A stretch of 64,000 bases of DNA from Charina bottae (taxonomy: Eukaryota; Chordata; Lepidosauria; Squamata; Charinaidae): NCBI GenBank assembly GCA_023362775.1, contig JALMGJ010000015.1, positions 13,502,501-13,566,500 on the forward strand, read 5' to 3'. The notes below the pieces were generated by a model that saw nothing but the letters and a program-made list of their open reading frames with translations, had not been told where the DNA came from and searched no databases. Positions 40,201-45,500 of this stretch are shown here, one piece after another. How positions within the stretch are numbered: the stretch's first letter is position 1; every line of letters starts with the position of its first letter. The translations under genes and the position numbers were made by a program.

Positions 40201-42153
40201 CTCTTGAGCCTCACAGACTCCATTCATGAAGAGGAGATTGAGGTATTCCTACTAAGTGACCAATACCTGGGTGTTTTGAAGGCAGTAGCAAAATTTTTAT
40301 CTATAGTCTTAGCTTATAGAAACAGTTTGGTACCTCCAATGAATTGCTAATTTTATAGGGTTTCTTCCTCTTATATATGTATGTATTATTACGTACTTAA
40401 GTATTAATGGTGTATTGTATTTTAAATTTTGTGGTTTGGTCTTGGACTGTAAGTAAGTAAACAAACAAACAATCAGTCAAAGAAATGAAAGAAGCTGCAA
40501 TGCTTTGGGAGATAGGGCTGAGAGAGGCTGCCTAGGGCAGAGCTTTCCAAACTGTGTGTCGGGACACGTTAGTGTGTCGGCTGCAGTGGCTGGGTGTGTC
40601 GCGGCTGCTGCCGCCTCCGAGCCCTGCCAGGATTCCATGCAGGTCCTAGTGCCTGCCTTGTGCCTTGCTGCCTCCAAACCTGCTGTAATTCCACACAGGT
40701 CCTAGTGCCTGCCTTGTGCCCTGCTGTAAGAGTGTGTCGTGAAATGATGCCCTGCTGTAAGAGATGCATGTCTAAAAAGTGTGTCACCAACATGAAAAGT
40801 TTGGAAAGCTCTGGCCTAGGGAATGGTCAGATAAGAGACAGCATAGCCAGCAGCTGGGTAGTGGGCAGGCCAAGAGGCTCAGAAGTGACCCTTCCTATTT
40901 TCTCAGGCTGTAAAGGAGACAGGAGAGAATTGTACTTTCAGACTTGCAAGATTCTGTTAATGTAGTTTTGCAATAAAGGAGAATTGGCTCATCTGGTCGT
41001 GTTTCCTGTCTGGTCTACCTAGTAAGGCTGACAGCCTGCTAAGTTAGGTGTTTATTGCTGAGAAACCTAAGTGGATATGCTCAATAGCTGACTGCCTGAT
41101 TGCAGAGCCAACTTGAACATCTTGGTTAACCAGACATTGTCTACAATACTTGGCTTCTAAACAGCTTTACGAGCATCAGCATCAGAGGTATCAGTTTCCA
41201 CCCCACTGCAAGGGGGAAAAAAGGAGAAAGCCTTAAGAACCCAAAACAGCCAAAGCCAAGCTGATGACCTGCTTTACCTAGAGGTTTAGCCATTTTAAGA
41301 TGCATGGACTGTGACTCCCAGAATTCCCCAGCATGCTGGCTGGGGATTCTGGGAGTTGAAGTCCAGACATCTTAAAAGAACCAAGTTTGAGAAACACTGA
41401 TGTACAGGATTGGATAAACTCAAAAAACTGATGTTAGGGAAAGTAACAAAACAGAAAAAAATGGATTACATCTATCAAAGAAACCTGAACACTGTACACT
41501 GTATTCTGTACAGTGCTAGATACCCAAGATAATACAAAAGCAAGTAATATGTGGATGCTTTTTATTCAATGGGATTTCTCTCCCTCCCTTTAAAAAAACA
41601 GTTTTAGATGCATTGGAATTTACCCCACTGGGTTTAGTGGGAACTGCCTCCCAACCAGTTTGCACAGGATAGCAGCCTATTTCACCATTATCCACTTCGG
41701 AGAGGACTGAAGTCAGTCCCACCTTCAAGAGGATTTGCTCCTAAGCAAAGGCGCAGAATATTACAACCCCGAGTGCAAGCCTTTGCCTCAGCCTGCCCGC
41801 CACCCGGGGCCCTTCAGATGGGCCAGTGGCGAGGAGGGAAGCAGCAGCCCGACGCCACTGCAGGGCGCCGGGTTGGGGAGAGGCTGCTTCTCTCCCCTCG
41901 CTCTCTCCGGACAGCGCCACTGCCTCGGCGTCGCCCGGGCGGCAGAGCCGGGAGGAAGGGACTCCAGCCCGGGCACCCGCGCTGCCCTCCACCCCCGAAA
42001 TGAGGCGGCCCCGCCAAGCAGCAGACCCCGCCCGAAGTTCCGCAGGGCCACCGCCCGAGACCCCCGCCGCGTCTCACCGCCAGGCCGATCCAGCTTGAGG
42101 ATGTCGCGCAGGTGCTGGGTCGCGTCCTCGATATCGATGCTAGCGGAGGCCAT
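1295..42153 (-). CDS. EDC4: Enhancer of mRNA decapping 4 (Ge-1/Hedls), 29 coding exons
   Basis: EDC4 scaffolds the DCP1-DCP2 decapping complex in cytoplasmic P-bodies and promotes 5'-to-3' mRNA decay. Joining the 29 exons listed separately gives an uninterrupted 1400-residue protein with every splice phase consistent; the human protein is about 1401 residues. Order of parts: acidic N terminus (1-115), WD40 propeller (about 116-540), Ser/Pro-rich linker (about 540-930), then a helical, coiled-coil C-terminal region (about 940-1400), known in the family for self-association, P-body targeting and DCP2 contact. All introns start GT and end AG. The start is the first ATG, inside a CpG island, and the stop is TAA at 1295-1297. 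The long human poly-serine tract is not present. Introns are dense with transposons. Identification rests on clear similarity to vertebrate EDC4 along the full length. Confidence 0.97.
1999..2314. mobile_element. hAT-like MITE with three CCAAT boxes
   Basis: Terminal inverted repeats TAGGCTGACCAT, with flanking 8-bp near-duplications agaatgcc/acaatgcc. The interior holds three copies of a roughly 41-bp unit, each with ATTGGCT (2098, 2139, 2180). Lies in EDC4 intron 28. Confidence 0.75.
2696..2859 (-). CDS. EDC4: EDC4 coding exon 28
   Basis: Residues 1283-1337 ([20 protein letters not shown]...GARTELKL), the Ge-1 C-terminal domain. Acceptor TTGCAG, donor GTGAGT. Confidence 0.96.
3378..3665 (-). 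repeat. tRNA-derived SINE, 3' portion
   Basis: Reads in minus as the body and A-rich tail of the SINE also present at 61050-61552 (shared segments: GGGTGACCTTGGGCCAGT, CAACTCACCTCACAGGG, CCTTGAGTTATTTATAA). The tRNA head is missing. Lies in EDC4 intron 27. Confidence 0.75.
3773..3992 (-). CDS. EDC4: EDC4 coding exon 27
   Basis: Residues 1209-1282 ([20 protein letters not shown]...GHLNQAFQQ), the C-terminal conserved helical region. Acceptor GTCCAG, donor GTAGGC. Confidence 0.96.
4389..4479. mobile_element. Palindromic hAT MITE
   Basis: 91-bp near-palindrome with CAGTGTTTCTCAA ends and an exact 8-bp target duplication atgtagat. First of a family found at least nine times in this window. Confidence 0.9.
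4864..5050 (-). CDS. EDC4: EDC4 coding exon 26
   Basis: Residues 1147-1209 ([20 protein letters not shown]...[11 protein letters not shown]), coiled coil. Acceptor TGATAG, donor GTGAGT. Confidence 0.95.
5841..6006 (-). CDS. EDC4: EDC4 coding exon 25
   Basis: Residues 1092-1147 ([20 protein letters not shown]...GTQE). Acceptor TTCCAG, donor GTACGT. Confidence 0.95.
6249..6364 (-). CDS. EDC4: EDC4 coding exon 24
   Basis: Residues 1053-1091 ([20 protein letters not shown]...VKSK), coiled coil. Acceptor AACCAG, donor GTGAGC. Confidence 0.95.
6647..6802 (-). CDS. EDC4: EDC4 coding exon 23
   Basis: Residues 1001-1053 ([20 protein letters not shown]...MKKTLPP), coiled coil. Acceptor CCTCAG, donor GTAAGT. 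Confidence 0.94.
7070..7150 (+). repeat. tRNA-derived SINE head fragment
   Basis: Contains ATGTAATGGTTAAGGTGCTGG, the tRNA-like head of the same SINE family as 61050-61552. Truncated; in EDC4 intron 22. Confidence 0.5.
7177..7485. mobile_element. hAT (Charlie-like) nonautonomous element
   Basis: About 309 bp homologous to 55689-55984 and 59939-60247: ends of the form GGTTTCTCAACCAGGG and an interior with CCCCGAGGCCTGAAAAATA. Ends are worn and no clean target duplication is seen. Other than this and the SINE fragment, intron 22 shows nothing. Confidence 0.75.
7606..7786 (-). CDS. EDC4: EDC4 coding exon 22
   Basis: Residues 941-1001 ([20 protein letters not shown]...), the start of the coiled-coil C-terminal half. 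The donor GTATCC preceded by C is weak, but it gives an exact in-frame EQ-RRLE junction with exon 23. Confidence 0.92.
8310..8438 (+). repeat. LINE 3' tail followed by GATA/GGGA microsatellite
   Basis: 8310-8355 resembles the 3' end of CR1/L2-type LINEs (GAGTCCCCCTTGGGGGAGAT). It runs directly into (GATA)n, a short (GGTA) stretch and (GGGA)n. Confidence 0.65.
8593..8629 (-). CDS. EDC4: EDC4 coding exon 21 (37-nt microexon)
   Basis: Residues 928-940 ([12 protein letters not shown]). It is needed to join exons 20 and 22 in frame and matches a similarly small human segment. Acceptor TTCTAG, donor GTTAGT. Confidence 0.88.
9008..9102 (+). repeat. Compound GATA/GGAT/GACA microsatellite
   Basis: Three tetranucleotide tracts in series in EDC4 intron 20, differing from each other by one or two bases, as expected from slippage plus point mutation. 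Confidence 0.95.
9331..9370 (+). repeat. (TG)n microsatellite
   Basis: About 40 bp of TG with one interruption; CA-rich in EDC4 pre-mRNA, about 100 nt after the weak exon 20 donor. Other TG tracts are at 12833-12853 and 14212-14246. Confidence 0.95.
9471..9623 (-). CDS. EDC4: EDC4 coding exon 20
   Basis: Residues 877-928 ([20 protein letters not shown]...LKRKGKKDD), ending in a basic cluster. The donor GTTGGT is weak (T at +3), and a 40-bp CA repeat on the transcribed sense begins about 100 nt into the intron. Confidence 0.92.
10536..10634 (-). CDS. EDC4: EDC4 coding exon 19
   Basis: Residues 844-877 ([20 protein letters not shown]...QDASAEQ). Acceptor GTGCAG, donor GTATGG. Confidence 0.93.
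10805..10962. mobile_element. Palindromic hAT MITE (degenerate left end)
   Basis: Inverted arms around 10813-10870 and 10900-10955 (CCCAGAATTCCCCAGCCAGC on one side, its complement on the other). The right end is GAGAAGCACTG. Lies in EDC4 intron 18. Confidence 0.85.
11557..12020 (-). CDS. EDC4: EDC4 coding exon 18 (largest)
   Basis: Residues 690-844 ([20 protein letters not shown]...[12 protein letters not shown]), Ser/Pro-rich linker. I chose the acceptor CCCAAG at 12021 because a nearby TCCTCAG acceptor would break frame with exon 17. Donor GTAACC. Confidence 0.92.
12121..13020. other. EDC4 intron 17, part without recognised features
   Basis: Apart from the short TG tract at 12833-12853 I see no gene, RNA or clear repeat here. 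Confidence 0.5.
13030..13235 (+). repeat. L2/CR1-type LINE 3' end with (AATC)n tail
   Basis: Translates to the C-terminal end of a non-LTR ORF2 ([18 protein letters not shown], then LAPTLQAF). It is followed by about nine AATC units at 13197-13231. 5'-truncated, in EDC4 intron 17. Confidence 0.75.
13491..13644 (-). CDS. EDC4: EDC4 coding exon 17
   Basis: Residues 638-689 ([20 protein letters not shown]...[11 protein letters not shown]). Acceptor CCACAG, donor GTAAGG. Confidence 0.93.
14537..14625 (-). CDS. EDC4: EDC4 coding exon 16
   Basis: Residues 609-638 ([20 protein letters not shown]...). It matches the human exon carrying the poly-serine tract, which here is a short interrupted Ser cluster. 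Acceptor TACCAG, donor GTAAGG. Confidence 0.9.
14688..14890. mobile_element. hAT MITE, CAGAGCTTTCCAAA family
   Basis: Ends CAGAGCTTTCCAAAC / GTTTGGAAAGCTCTG and an exact 8-bp duplication cactaaac. Interior contains repeated GACACAC motifs. Same family at 33625, 40538, 58401 and 61069. In EDC4 intron 15. Confidence 0.93.
15410..15575 (+). repeat. LINE 3' end with (AATA)n tail
   Basis: GTAAGCCACCTAGAGTCC followed by GGCGGGGTATAAATA and AATA repeats is the usual 3' end of CR1/L2-type LINEs in reptiles. In EDC4 intron 15. Confidence 0.65.
16053..16249 (-). CDS. EDC4: EDC4 coding exon 15
   Basis: Residues 543-608 ([19 protein letters not shown]...[15 protein letters not shown]), the start of the Ser/Pro-rich linker. 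Acceptor CTGAAG (less usual A before G), donor GTATCG. Confidence 0.93.
16270..16970. other. EDC4 intron 14
   Basis: AT-rich and without a recognised mobile element except a (GGGA)n tract at about 16733-16762. Confidence 0.5.
16972..17063 (-). CDS. EDC4: EDC4 coding exon 14
   Basis: Residues 512-543 ([20 protein letters not shown]...EDF), the end of the propeller. Acceptor TTGCAG, donor GTGAGT. Confidence 0.94.
17245..17317 (-). CDS. EDC4: EDC4 coding exon 13
   Basis: Residues 488-512 ([16 protein letters not shown]), near the end of the WD40 domain. Acceptor TTTCAG, donor GTAAGT. Confidence 0.93.
17423..17529. mobile_element. Palindromic hAT MITE, nearly perfect hairpin
   Basis: 107-bp element with CAGTGTTTCTCAACCTTAGC ends, an exact 8-bp duplication ctctaaac and almost fully complementary arms. 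In EDC4 intron 12. Confidence 0.95.
18131..18305 (-). repeat. (ATCC)n microsatellite at a LINE 3' end
   Basis: About 110 bp of ATCC with one slip, adjoining 18258-18302, which in minus reads as a CR1/L2-like 3' end (GAGTCCCCCTCGGGGGAGAT). Confidence 0.85.
18572..18752 (-). CDS. EDC4: EDC4 coding exon 12
   Basis: Residues 428-488 ([20 protein letters not shown]...). Acceptor TTCCCAG, donor GTAAGT. A solo LTR begins only 29 bp upstream of the acceptor boundary. Confidence 0.95.
18782..19293 (-). mobile_element. Solo LTR, interrupted by a Sauria SINE
   Basis: TG...CA ends and flanks agaga/agagg. Homologous to the LTRs at 59645-59882 and 37755-38020 (shared GGCAAGATTC and AATAAAG segments). In its own sense, the same as EDC4, it carries AATAAA at 18835-18840. 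No internal retroelement region is present. Its left edge is 29 bp from EDC4 exon 12. Confidence 0.85.
18922..19148 (-). mobile_element. Sauria SINE, 5'-truncated
   Basis: Nested in the LTR with exact 12-bp duplications gggaaagctcta (18910-18921 and 19149-19160). Contains the family's ATGCAAATG-like and GAGCACCGGCCCCTAGAGTC segments. Confidence 0.93.
19560..21060 (+). repeat. LINE 3' region (interrupted by Penelope-like element)
   Basis: 19560-19945 and 20742-21060 flank the inserted element. The right part is a T-rich run ending in an AATAAA and AAATA repeats, as in a LINE 3' UTR. Family not determined. Confidence 0.45.
19946..20729. mobile_element. Penelope-like inverted dimer with hammerhead-like cores
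   Basis: 784 bp made of two inverted arms (about 19946-20270 and 20360-20729) around a short centre, flanked by exact 12-bp duplications ttactctggtag. Each arm carries CTGAAGA, a stem of 7 bp with loop, then GAAA: minus strand 20025 to 19996, plus strand 20615 to 20644. This matches the conserved core of hammerhead ribozymes reported in Penelope-like elements. No reverse transcriptase is present. In EDC4 intron 11. Confidence 0.75.
21232..21334 (-). CDS. EDC4: EDC4 coding exon 11
   Basis: Residues 393-427 ([20 protein letters not shown]...), WD40 region. Acceptor TTTCAG, donor GTATGG. Confidence 0.95.
21430..21523. mobile_element. Palindromic hAT MITE
   Basis: 94-bp palindrome with CAGTGTTTCTGAACCTTGGC ends, flanks ccctaaat/ctctaaat. 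Between EDC4 exons 10 and 11. Confidence 0.93.
21561..21656 (-). CDS. EDC4: EDC4 coding exon 10
   Basis: Residues 361-393 ([20 protein letters not shown]...), WD40 region. Acceptor CCGCAG, donor GTAAGT. Confidence 0.95.
21840..22830. other. EDC4 intron 9, no recognised element
   Basis: Contains a purine-rich stretch (22260-22360) and a short (CAC)n at 22420-22436. I see no gene or transposon. Confidence 0.5.
22937..23020 (-). CDS. EDC4: EDC4 coding exon 9
   Basis: Residues 333-361 ([19 protein letters not shown]...), WD40 region. Acceptor CTGTAG, donor GTAAGT. Confidence 0.94.
23160..23232. repeat. Short inverted repeat (possible MITE fragment)
   Basis: GCTAAGTTCACACATCACAC and its near complement GTGTGATGTGAAAACTTAGC face each other. 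Related GTGTGAA/CTTAG sequences occur at about 1960, 28700 and 48720, so it is probably an interspersed family. Confidence 0.5.
23333..23442 (-). CDS. EDC4: EDC4 coding exon 8
   Basis: Residues 297-333 ([20 protein letters not shown]...), a WD40 blade. Acceptor TTATAG, donor GTAATT. The first codon is CGC (Arg); the human protein has Cys here as I recall it. Confidence 0.94.
23844..25446 (-). mobile_element. Nearly intact Tc1 transposon
   Basis: 1603 bp flanked by TA (23842-23843, 25447-25448). Terminal inverted repeats of 199 bp (23844-24042 and 25248-25446) read as identical over their whole length. Ends start CAGTGGGGCAAAAAAGTATT. That end sequence resembles the fish and frog Passport-type Tc1 lineage as I remember it. 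It carries a transposase frame with one stop codon. In EDC4 intron 7. Confidence 0.93.
24059..25081 (-). pseudogene. Tc1 transposase, one nonsense codon
   Basis: A single frame from ATG (25079-25081) to TAA encodes 340 codons, the normal Tc1 length, interrupted only by TAG at codon 49 (24935-24937). Parts: paired-like helix-turn-helix DNA-binding region (about 1-120), then a DDE domain with [15 protein letters not shown] and SPDLNPIEN. The spacing between the second D and the E is 34 residues (DD34E). An internal ATG at 24869-24871 leaves a 270-codon frame lacking the first DNA-binding half. Not functional as it stands unless the stop is read through. Confidence 0.95.
25545..25622 (-). repeat. 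LINE 3' tail remnant with (ATTT)n
   Basis: ATTT repeats followed by TATCGCCGCCCATCTCCC, the reverse complement of a CR1/L2-type 3' end. Confidence 0.6.
26159..26490 (+). mobile_element. Sauria SINE, full length
   Basis: 332 bp with exact 13-bp duplications atgtccccctaca. tRNA-like head with B box GGTTCAAATCC, a conserved middle and a CTTTACC-type tail of BovB type. Antisense to EDC4, just inside intron 7. Confidence 0.95.
26528..26632 (-). CDS. EDC4: EDC4 coding exon 7
   Basis: Residues 262-296 ([20 protein letters not shown]...KGHST), WD40 region. Donor GTAAAC. A Sauria SINE sits about 24 bp downstream of this donor, in antisense. Confidence 0.95.
27428..27562. mobile_element. Palindromic hAT MITE
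   Basis: 135-bp palindrome with CAGGGTTCCTCAACCTCAGC ends and an exact duplication ctttatag. In EDC4 intron 6. Confidence 0.95.
28298..28445 (-). CDS. EDC4: EDC4 coding exon 6
   Basis: Residues 212-261 ([18 protein letters not shown]...LLHEDR), WD40 region. Acceptor ACCAG, donor GTAAGC. Confidence 0.94.
28500..29760. other. EDC4 intron 5
   Basis: No gene or clear mobile element seen. 28670-28780 has sequence related to the repeat noted at 23160. Confidence 0.45.
29869..30058 (-). CDS. EDC4: EDC4 coding exon 5
   Basis: Residues 149-212 ([19 protein letters not shown]...), WD40 repeats. The donor is GTATCT, placed inside the Q codon of GKIQ; this choice keeps frame with exon 6. Confidence 0.94.
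30235..30334 (-). CDS. EDC4: EDC4 coding exon 4
   Basis: Residues 116-149 ([18 protein letters not shown]...), the first WD40 blade region. Acceptor TGCCAG, donor GTGAGA. Confidence 0.95.
30946..31315. mobile_element. Tigger/pogo-like MITE
   Basis: 370 bp with CAGGTAGTCCTC terminal inverted repeats and TA duplication. Same family at 51011, 53195 and 63262. No transposase. In EDC4 intron 3. Confidence 0.85.
31635..31746 (-). CDS. EDC4: EDC4 coding exon 3
   Basis: Residues 78-115 ([19 protein letters not shown]...), leading into the WD40 region. Acceptor TTTTAG, donor GTAACA, ends in phase 0. Confidence 0.93.
32281..32947. mobile_element. Second Penelope-like inverted dimer
   Basis: 667 bp with two inverted arms, flanked by exact 12-bp duplications ggatagcagaat (32269-32280, 32948-32959). 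Cores: minus strand CTGAAGA (32351-32357), stem TTGCC/GGCAA, GAAA (32328-32331); plus strand CTGAAGA (32837-32843) and GAAA (32863-32866). Different family from the element at 19946. In EDC4 intron 2. Confidence 0.75.
33086..33242 (-). CDS. EDC4: EDC4 coding exon 2
   Basis: Residues 26-78, Ser/Gly-rich, ending ...LQEKQV plus two bases of the next codon. Acceptor TTTCAG and donor GTAGGT. It lies about 8.8 kb from exon 1 across the largest intron. Confidence 0.92.
33625..33859. mobile_element. hAT MITE, CAGAGCTTTCCAAA family
   Basis: 235 bp, ends CACAGCTTTCCAAAC and GAAAGCACTG, flanks atctagag/atctagaa. GC-rich interior differs from other copies while the ends are shared. In EDC4 intron 1. Confidence 0.88.
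33918..34046. mobile_element. hAT MITE, CAGCCTTCCCCAACC family
   Basis: 129 bp with flanks ttctagaa/ttgtagaa. Fragments of the same family are visible near 32070, 47905 and 52915. Confidence 0.65.
34060..36340. other. EDC4 intron 1, stretch without recognised elements
   Basis: AT-rich and open frames are short. I see no gene, RNA or repeat I can name. Confidence 0.5.
36344..36602 (+). mobile_element. Sauria SINE, 5'-truncated
   Basis: Flanked by exact 9-bp duplications aagtgttaa. Lacks the tRNA head; body and tail match the copy at 26159. Confidence 0.92.
37755..38020 (+). mobile_element. Solo LTR of a retrotransposon
   Basis: 266 bp, TGTGATGG...CCACGACA, exact 5-bp duplication ctact. AATAAA lies near the 3' end followed by a GATCTAGAG segment shared with the other two LTRs. 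Could be Gypsy- or retrovirus-derived; without an internal region I cannot say which. Antisense to EDC4, in intron 1. Confidence 0.85.
38290..40475 (+). pseudogene. 5'-truncated LINE reverse transcriptase (R4/Dong-like?)
   Basis: Broken frames read [32 protein letters not shown], then after an inserted SINE NLYINDM, YVDD (catalytic box, usually YADD), and a late Cys/His knuckle. Several stops and frameshifts. Tail is TAAG/ACAA-rich. R4/Dong-type is my best guess from the GVKQGC motif; other non-LTR clades are possible. Confidence 0.75.
38938..39263 (-). mobile_element. Sauria SINE inserted in the LINE
   Basis: Full length, 326 bp, flanked by ccctgttgtttaa / ccctattgtttaa (one mismatch). It splits the reverse transcriptase between APLLF and NLYIND. 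Confidence 0.93.
40538..40813. mobile_element. hAT MITE, CAGAGCTTTCCAAA family
   Basis: 276 bp with exact 8-bp duplication gcctaggg. In EDC4 intron 1. Confidence 0.93.
41280..41399. mobile_element. Palindromic hAT MITE (worn left end)
   Basis: Inverted arms with CCCAGAATTCCCCAGC and its complement; right end GAGAAACACTG. About 680 bp downstream of EDC4 exon 1. Confidence 0.85.
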
Positions 42154-42560
42154 CGGGCCCCGCAAAGGCCGAAGCCGCCTCTCACCCCGCCTGCCGCCCA
42201 GACAGGCCGAGCCCAACTCGCCGCCCCCACTTCCGCTTCCGGTCCGGTGGCCTTCTCTTCCCGTCGGAAACGGCACCACGGCGCCTGGATTCCAGCGTCC
42301 CAAAAGGTACTTATTAGAAAGCGGTTCCAGGGGCCGAACGGCTGTGTAGAGAAGGGGGCGAAGGGGAAGCGCGTCGTTGTCCCCTCCCCGGGCATTACAT
42401 AGCTGGGGTTTCTTTGAGCCCTAAAAAGCGACAGAAGACGTATTCCTGTTGATGAGCGAGCCGTGCTTTGAATGCAGGGAGGCGTCCTTTTGGAAAAGCA
42501 GGACGAGGGTCGAAAGCCGCCTCGTTCTCTTTGATTGCGGACATGCATCAAACGAACATA
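41760..42560 (-). promoter_or_regulatory. CpG-island promoter and 5' UTR of EDC4
   Basis: About 800 bp of strongly GC- and CpG-rich sequence surrounds EDC4 exon 1 in an otherwise AT-rich region. Just upstream of the ATG, at about 42229-42245, the sense strand carries two ETS-type GGAA cores (CCGGAAG, CGGAAGT), typical of TATA-less housekeeping promoters. No TATA box is evident, and the exact start site cannot be read from sequence. Confidence 0.8.
42078..42153 (-). CDS. EDC4: EDC4 coding exon 1
   Basis: Encodes residues 1-25 plus one base (starts [19 protein letters not shown]). The donor GTGAGA follows at 42077. The ATG complement is at 42151-42153 within a GC-rich island. Confidence 0.95.
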
Positions 42561-45500
42561 CAGATGTTAGACAGACAGACAGACAGATATATGGCTGAGT
42601 TCTAAACTGATTACGGAGTAAGCAACCAAGTACAGTGATTCTTACTTCTAAACATGCCCAGGGTTGCCCCGTAAAGTTTTAAGTCCTGCTGCTTAAGGAG
42701 TTGTGTTAAGCAGCCACCCTTCACGCACCATTTCAGTGATGTGGTACCTCTCGTTAGACACTCTAGAAAACATTCTACCCTTTCTCTGCATAGAAAAAAG
42801 GCATACAAATACAGGCATATTTGATCACGGCAGATGAGTATCTGCCATCTTTTTACAAGCCCAAAGCCTGTTAAAAACTATATGAAAATAAAAGGAGAAA
42901 CTTCCATACACTGTACTTATATGCAGCTTCTCCCGTAGAAAAGTAGAGCCAATAGCCTCACTGTAGACCTAAAGACAGTCCCAGCAATCAAGTCTCTGTA
43001 TTACAGACAGATATCTGTAGGCAAGAATGAGAAACTTGCTGCAACACAGTTCTGCATTAACCTGAGATTTTATATTCTTATATAAATATTAGCTTTGTCA
43101 CATGTATATCTACAAGTCTTGCAACAAATACAGTAATGGTTCCTACGATAAACTTTTCTTCACAGTAGTCTGACACAAGAGCTGTGTGAAATACTGAAAT
43201 CTGACCACCTCATTCATTTCTCAGTGTATTTCTTGTAAGTGTGCAAGGTTGCATAGAAACTGCTTAGGAACACACATTGCTGTTTGACTTGGAATCAATC
43301 TAGAATGGTGATATGCTGTGTTGTGGAAAATTATAGTACAGTCCAAAGTAGGACTGTACAATACTTGCCCATAACATCGTAGATCAGAAACACTATGCAA
43401 TAGAGAAGGCTCTATTGTTGGGAAGGGTGGAAGAAAAAAGAAGACAACAACCAGCAGCAAGGTGGATAGACTCAGATACAGTGGTGATGGAGGCACCATT
43501 GGAAGAGCTGAAGGACCAAGTTAGGGAGATCATAATGGAGAAAAACTATGTGGTCGCTAAGAGTCGAAAACAACTTGATGGTACATAATCGATCGATCGT
43601 ACAGTGCTTTGTATATACATAGCCTAAGAACCAGTCCTTTGCAGAGCTAAAAGACTTTCTGGTAGTTTGCTTGGAAAAATACTAGCCAAGAGCAGATGCC
43701 AATTAGAGCAGAAAATACTAAACTAGATTGACTCTACGCATTCATGATCTCTTAACTGAATCTCTGCCTGGGCAGACTCAAATCTGCCATACATAGTAAA
43801 AAAAAGATCCTAAAAGAAATGCTGTCCTGGAGACTGCCCAGATGCAGGAATGAAGATACCGTCTTCACCTACTTCTGATTGGTTCTAATGCATTATTAGC
43901 ACACTAAAAGGATCACAAGCCACATTATATTGTTCAATGTATGATACATGTAACAGGTGCTAAAATTTAGTATAATATAGTTACCTCTTTATTAAAAATT
44001 TCAACATATGTAACATGAAAACTGGCAGAGACCCGAGGAAACATATTTTAACTTGAAATCTATAAATTGCTTACAGAAATATAAAGAATTGTTTCTTTGG
44101 CTGGCAAGCACCTTTTGGCCCTACAAAATTCAGAGAGGATAATTTGAAAACAACTTTATTTTAGAGCAATTATCTCTTGCTGTATATCAACTTGTCAGGG
44201 TTGAGCAAATTATAAAGTTGAAATGGTGGGTAAAAGGGGTGTACCCCTTGTAAACAAATGATGAACCATGATAGTTTACATAAATGCTGCCCCCTTCTTT
44301 TATCCCTAGAAAAAAGATTAGCTGCAAGATTATGGCTCCAGAGCAGATCTTGCCCAAAAATTCAGCCACTGCCAATTAATATGGTAGATCTGGCCACCTG
44401 TCCATTGTCATTGCTTCACTATAGCAATATAGCACCAGCATATCCTTTCCTTCATTTTCATTGTTTCTTAAATTTCTAAGCTTAGCCTTACAAAGGAGTG
44501 TTTGTTAAAGAATCTTTATTAGTACATTTGCCACAGGTACAATCTTAAACAAGCCAAGATTATACAGCCCATAACGGAATAGGTAGAGAACCTTACTCCA
44601 CAAAACTTCAGCACATTTATTGGTAAAACTAGTGATGCTCTGCAAACCAAGCTTCACAGTATCAAAGTTTGCTTTCTTCACCATGTACATCAAGTATCTG
44701 TTAATAAGCAGTGCGTAAACTTAGCAGTTCTTGAATACAATTTTTTTAAACTGCCAACTGATGCCAAATTGAATACTATAGTAGCAAAGTTTTGGAGCAT
44801 TTTTGTATCAAAGTGAAAAAAAGGGAGAGGAATTCTAGGGCTTATGACTTACCCATCAGGGCCTTGAAAACCTGCTTCTGTTACTTGCCCAGAATTACAA
44901 AAACAGATATAATGCACCTGGTGAGCCACAAAATACAGTAGATGGATTGTTAGCGTGGTGAGTCACATCTACACAGATCTGCTCTACACACATCCCAACA
45001 AAATATCACTTTCAGCATTTTTATAGAAAGAACTTAACACTGTTTATTTAATGAGCAGTTTAATAGCCTTAATCTATTTACACGTCATCCATATTCCCAG
45101 ACCAAATATTTTATTATCATTTCTTGGAGCAACTAATAATGTCTTTAGGGTATTTGTTGCCCTTCTAGCATGCAATTATAAGGCAGAAATAGTTTAGATG
45201 AATTTTCTTTCCTCCAGCTTGAACCAGGAAAGAACGCAGCCTGTTCTTGCTCTCAGAATGACTGTCTGAACTGCCTCCAACTGCAAATCTTACATTCACT
45301 TAGGGAAGGGACAGTTCTTAATAGAATGCCATGTGCTAATAATAGGAAGCTGAAGCAGCCACAGTTCACTGCATGTGGAAAAATAGTCACTTCTTCCTTA
45401 TGGATGACGAAAGGCATTCCTCCTCTGCTTAACTAAGACGAGTAATGCCTCTTCAGGCAAAATGTGTTCCTATGAATGCAGTGTCAAGGAATTTTTCTAA

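Noticed and set aside
41735..42551. Long open frames on both strands of the CpG island (204 and 245 codons)
   Set aside because: GC-rich sequence has few stop codons. They overlap EDC4 exon 1 and its 5' region, show Pro/Arg/Gly-rich composition and no domain.
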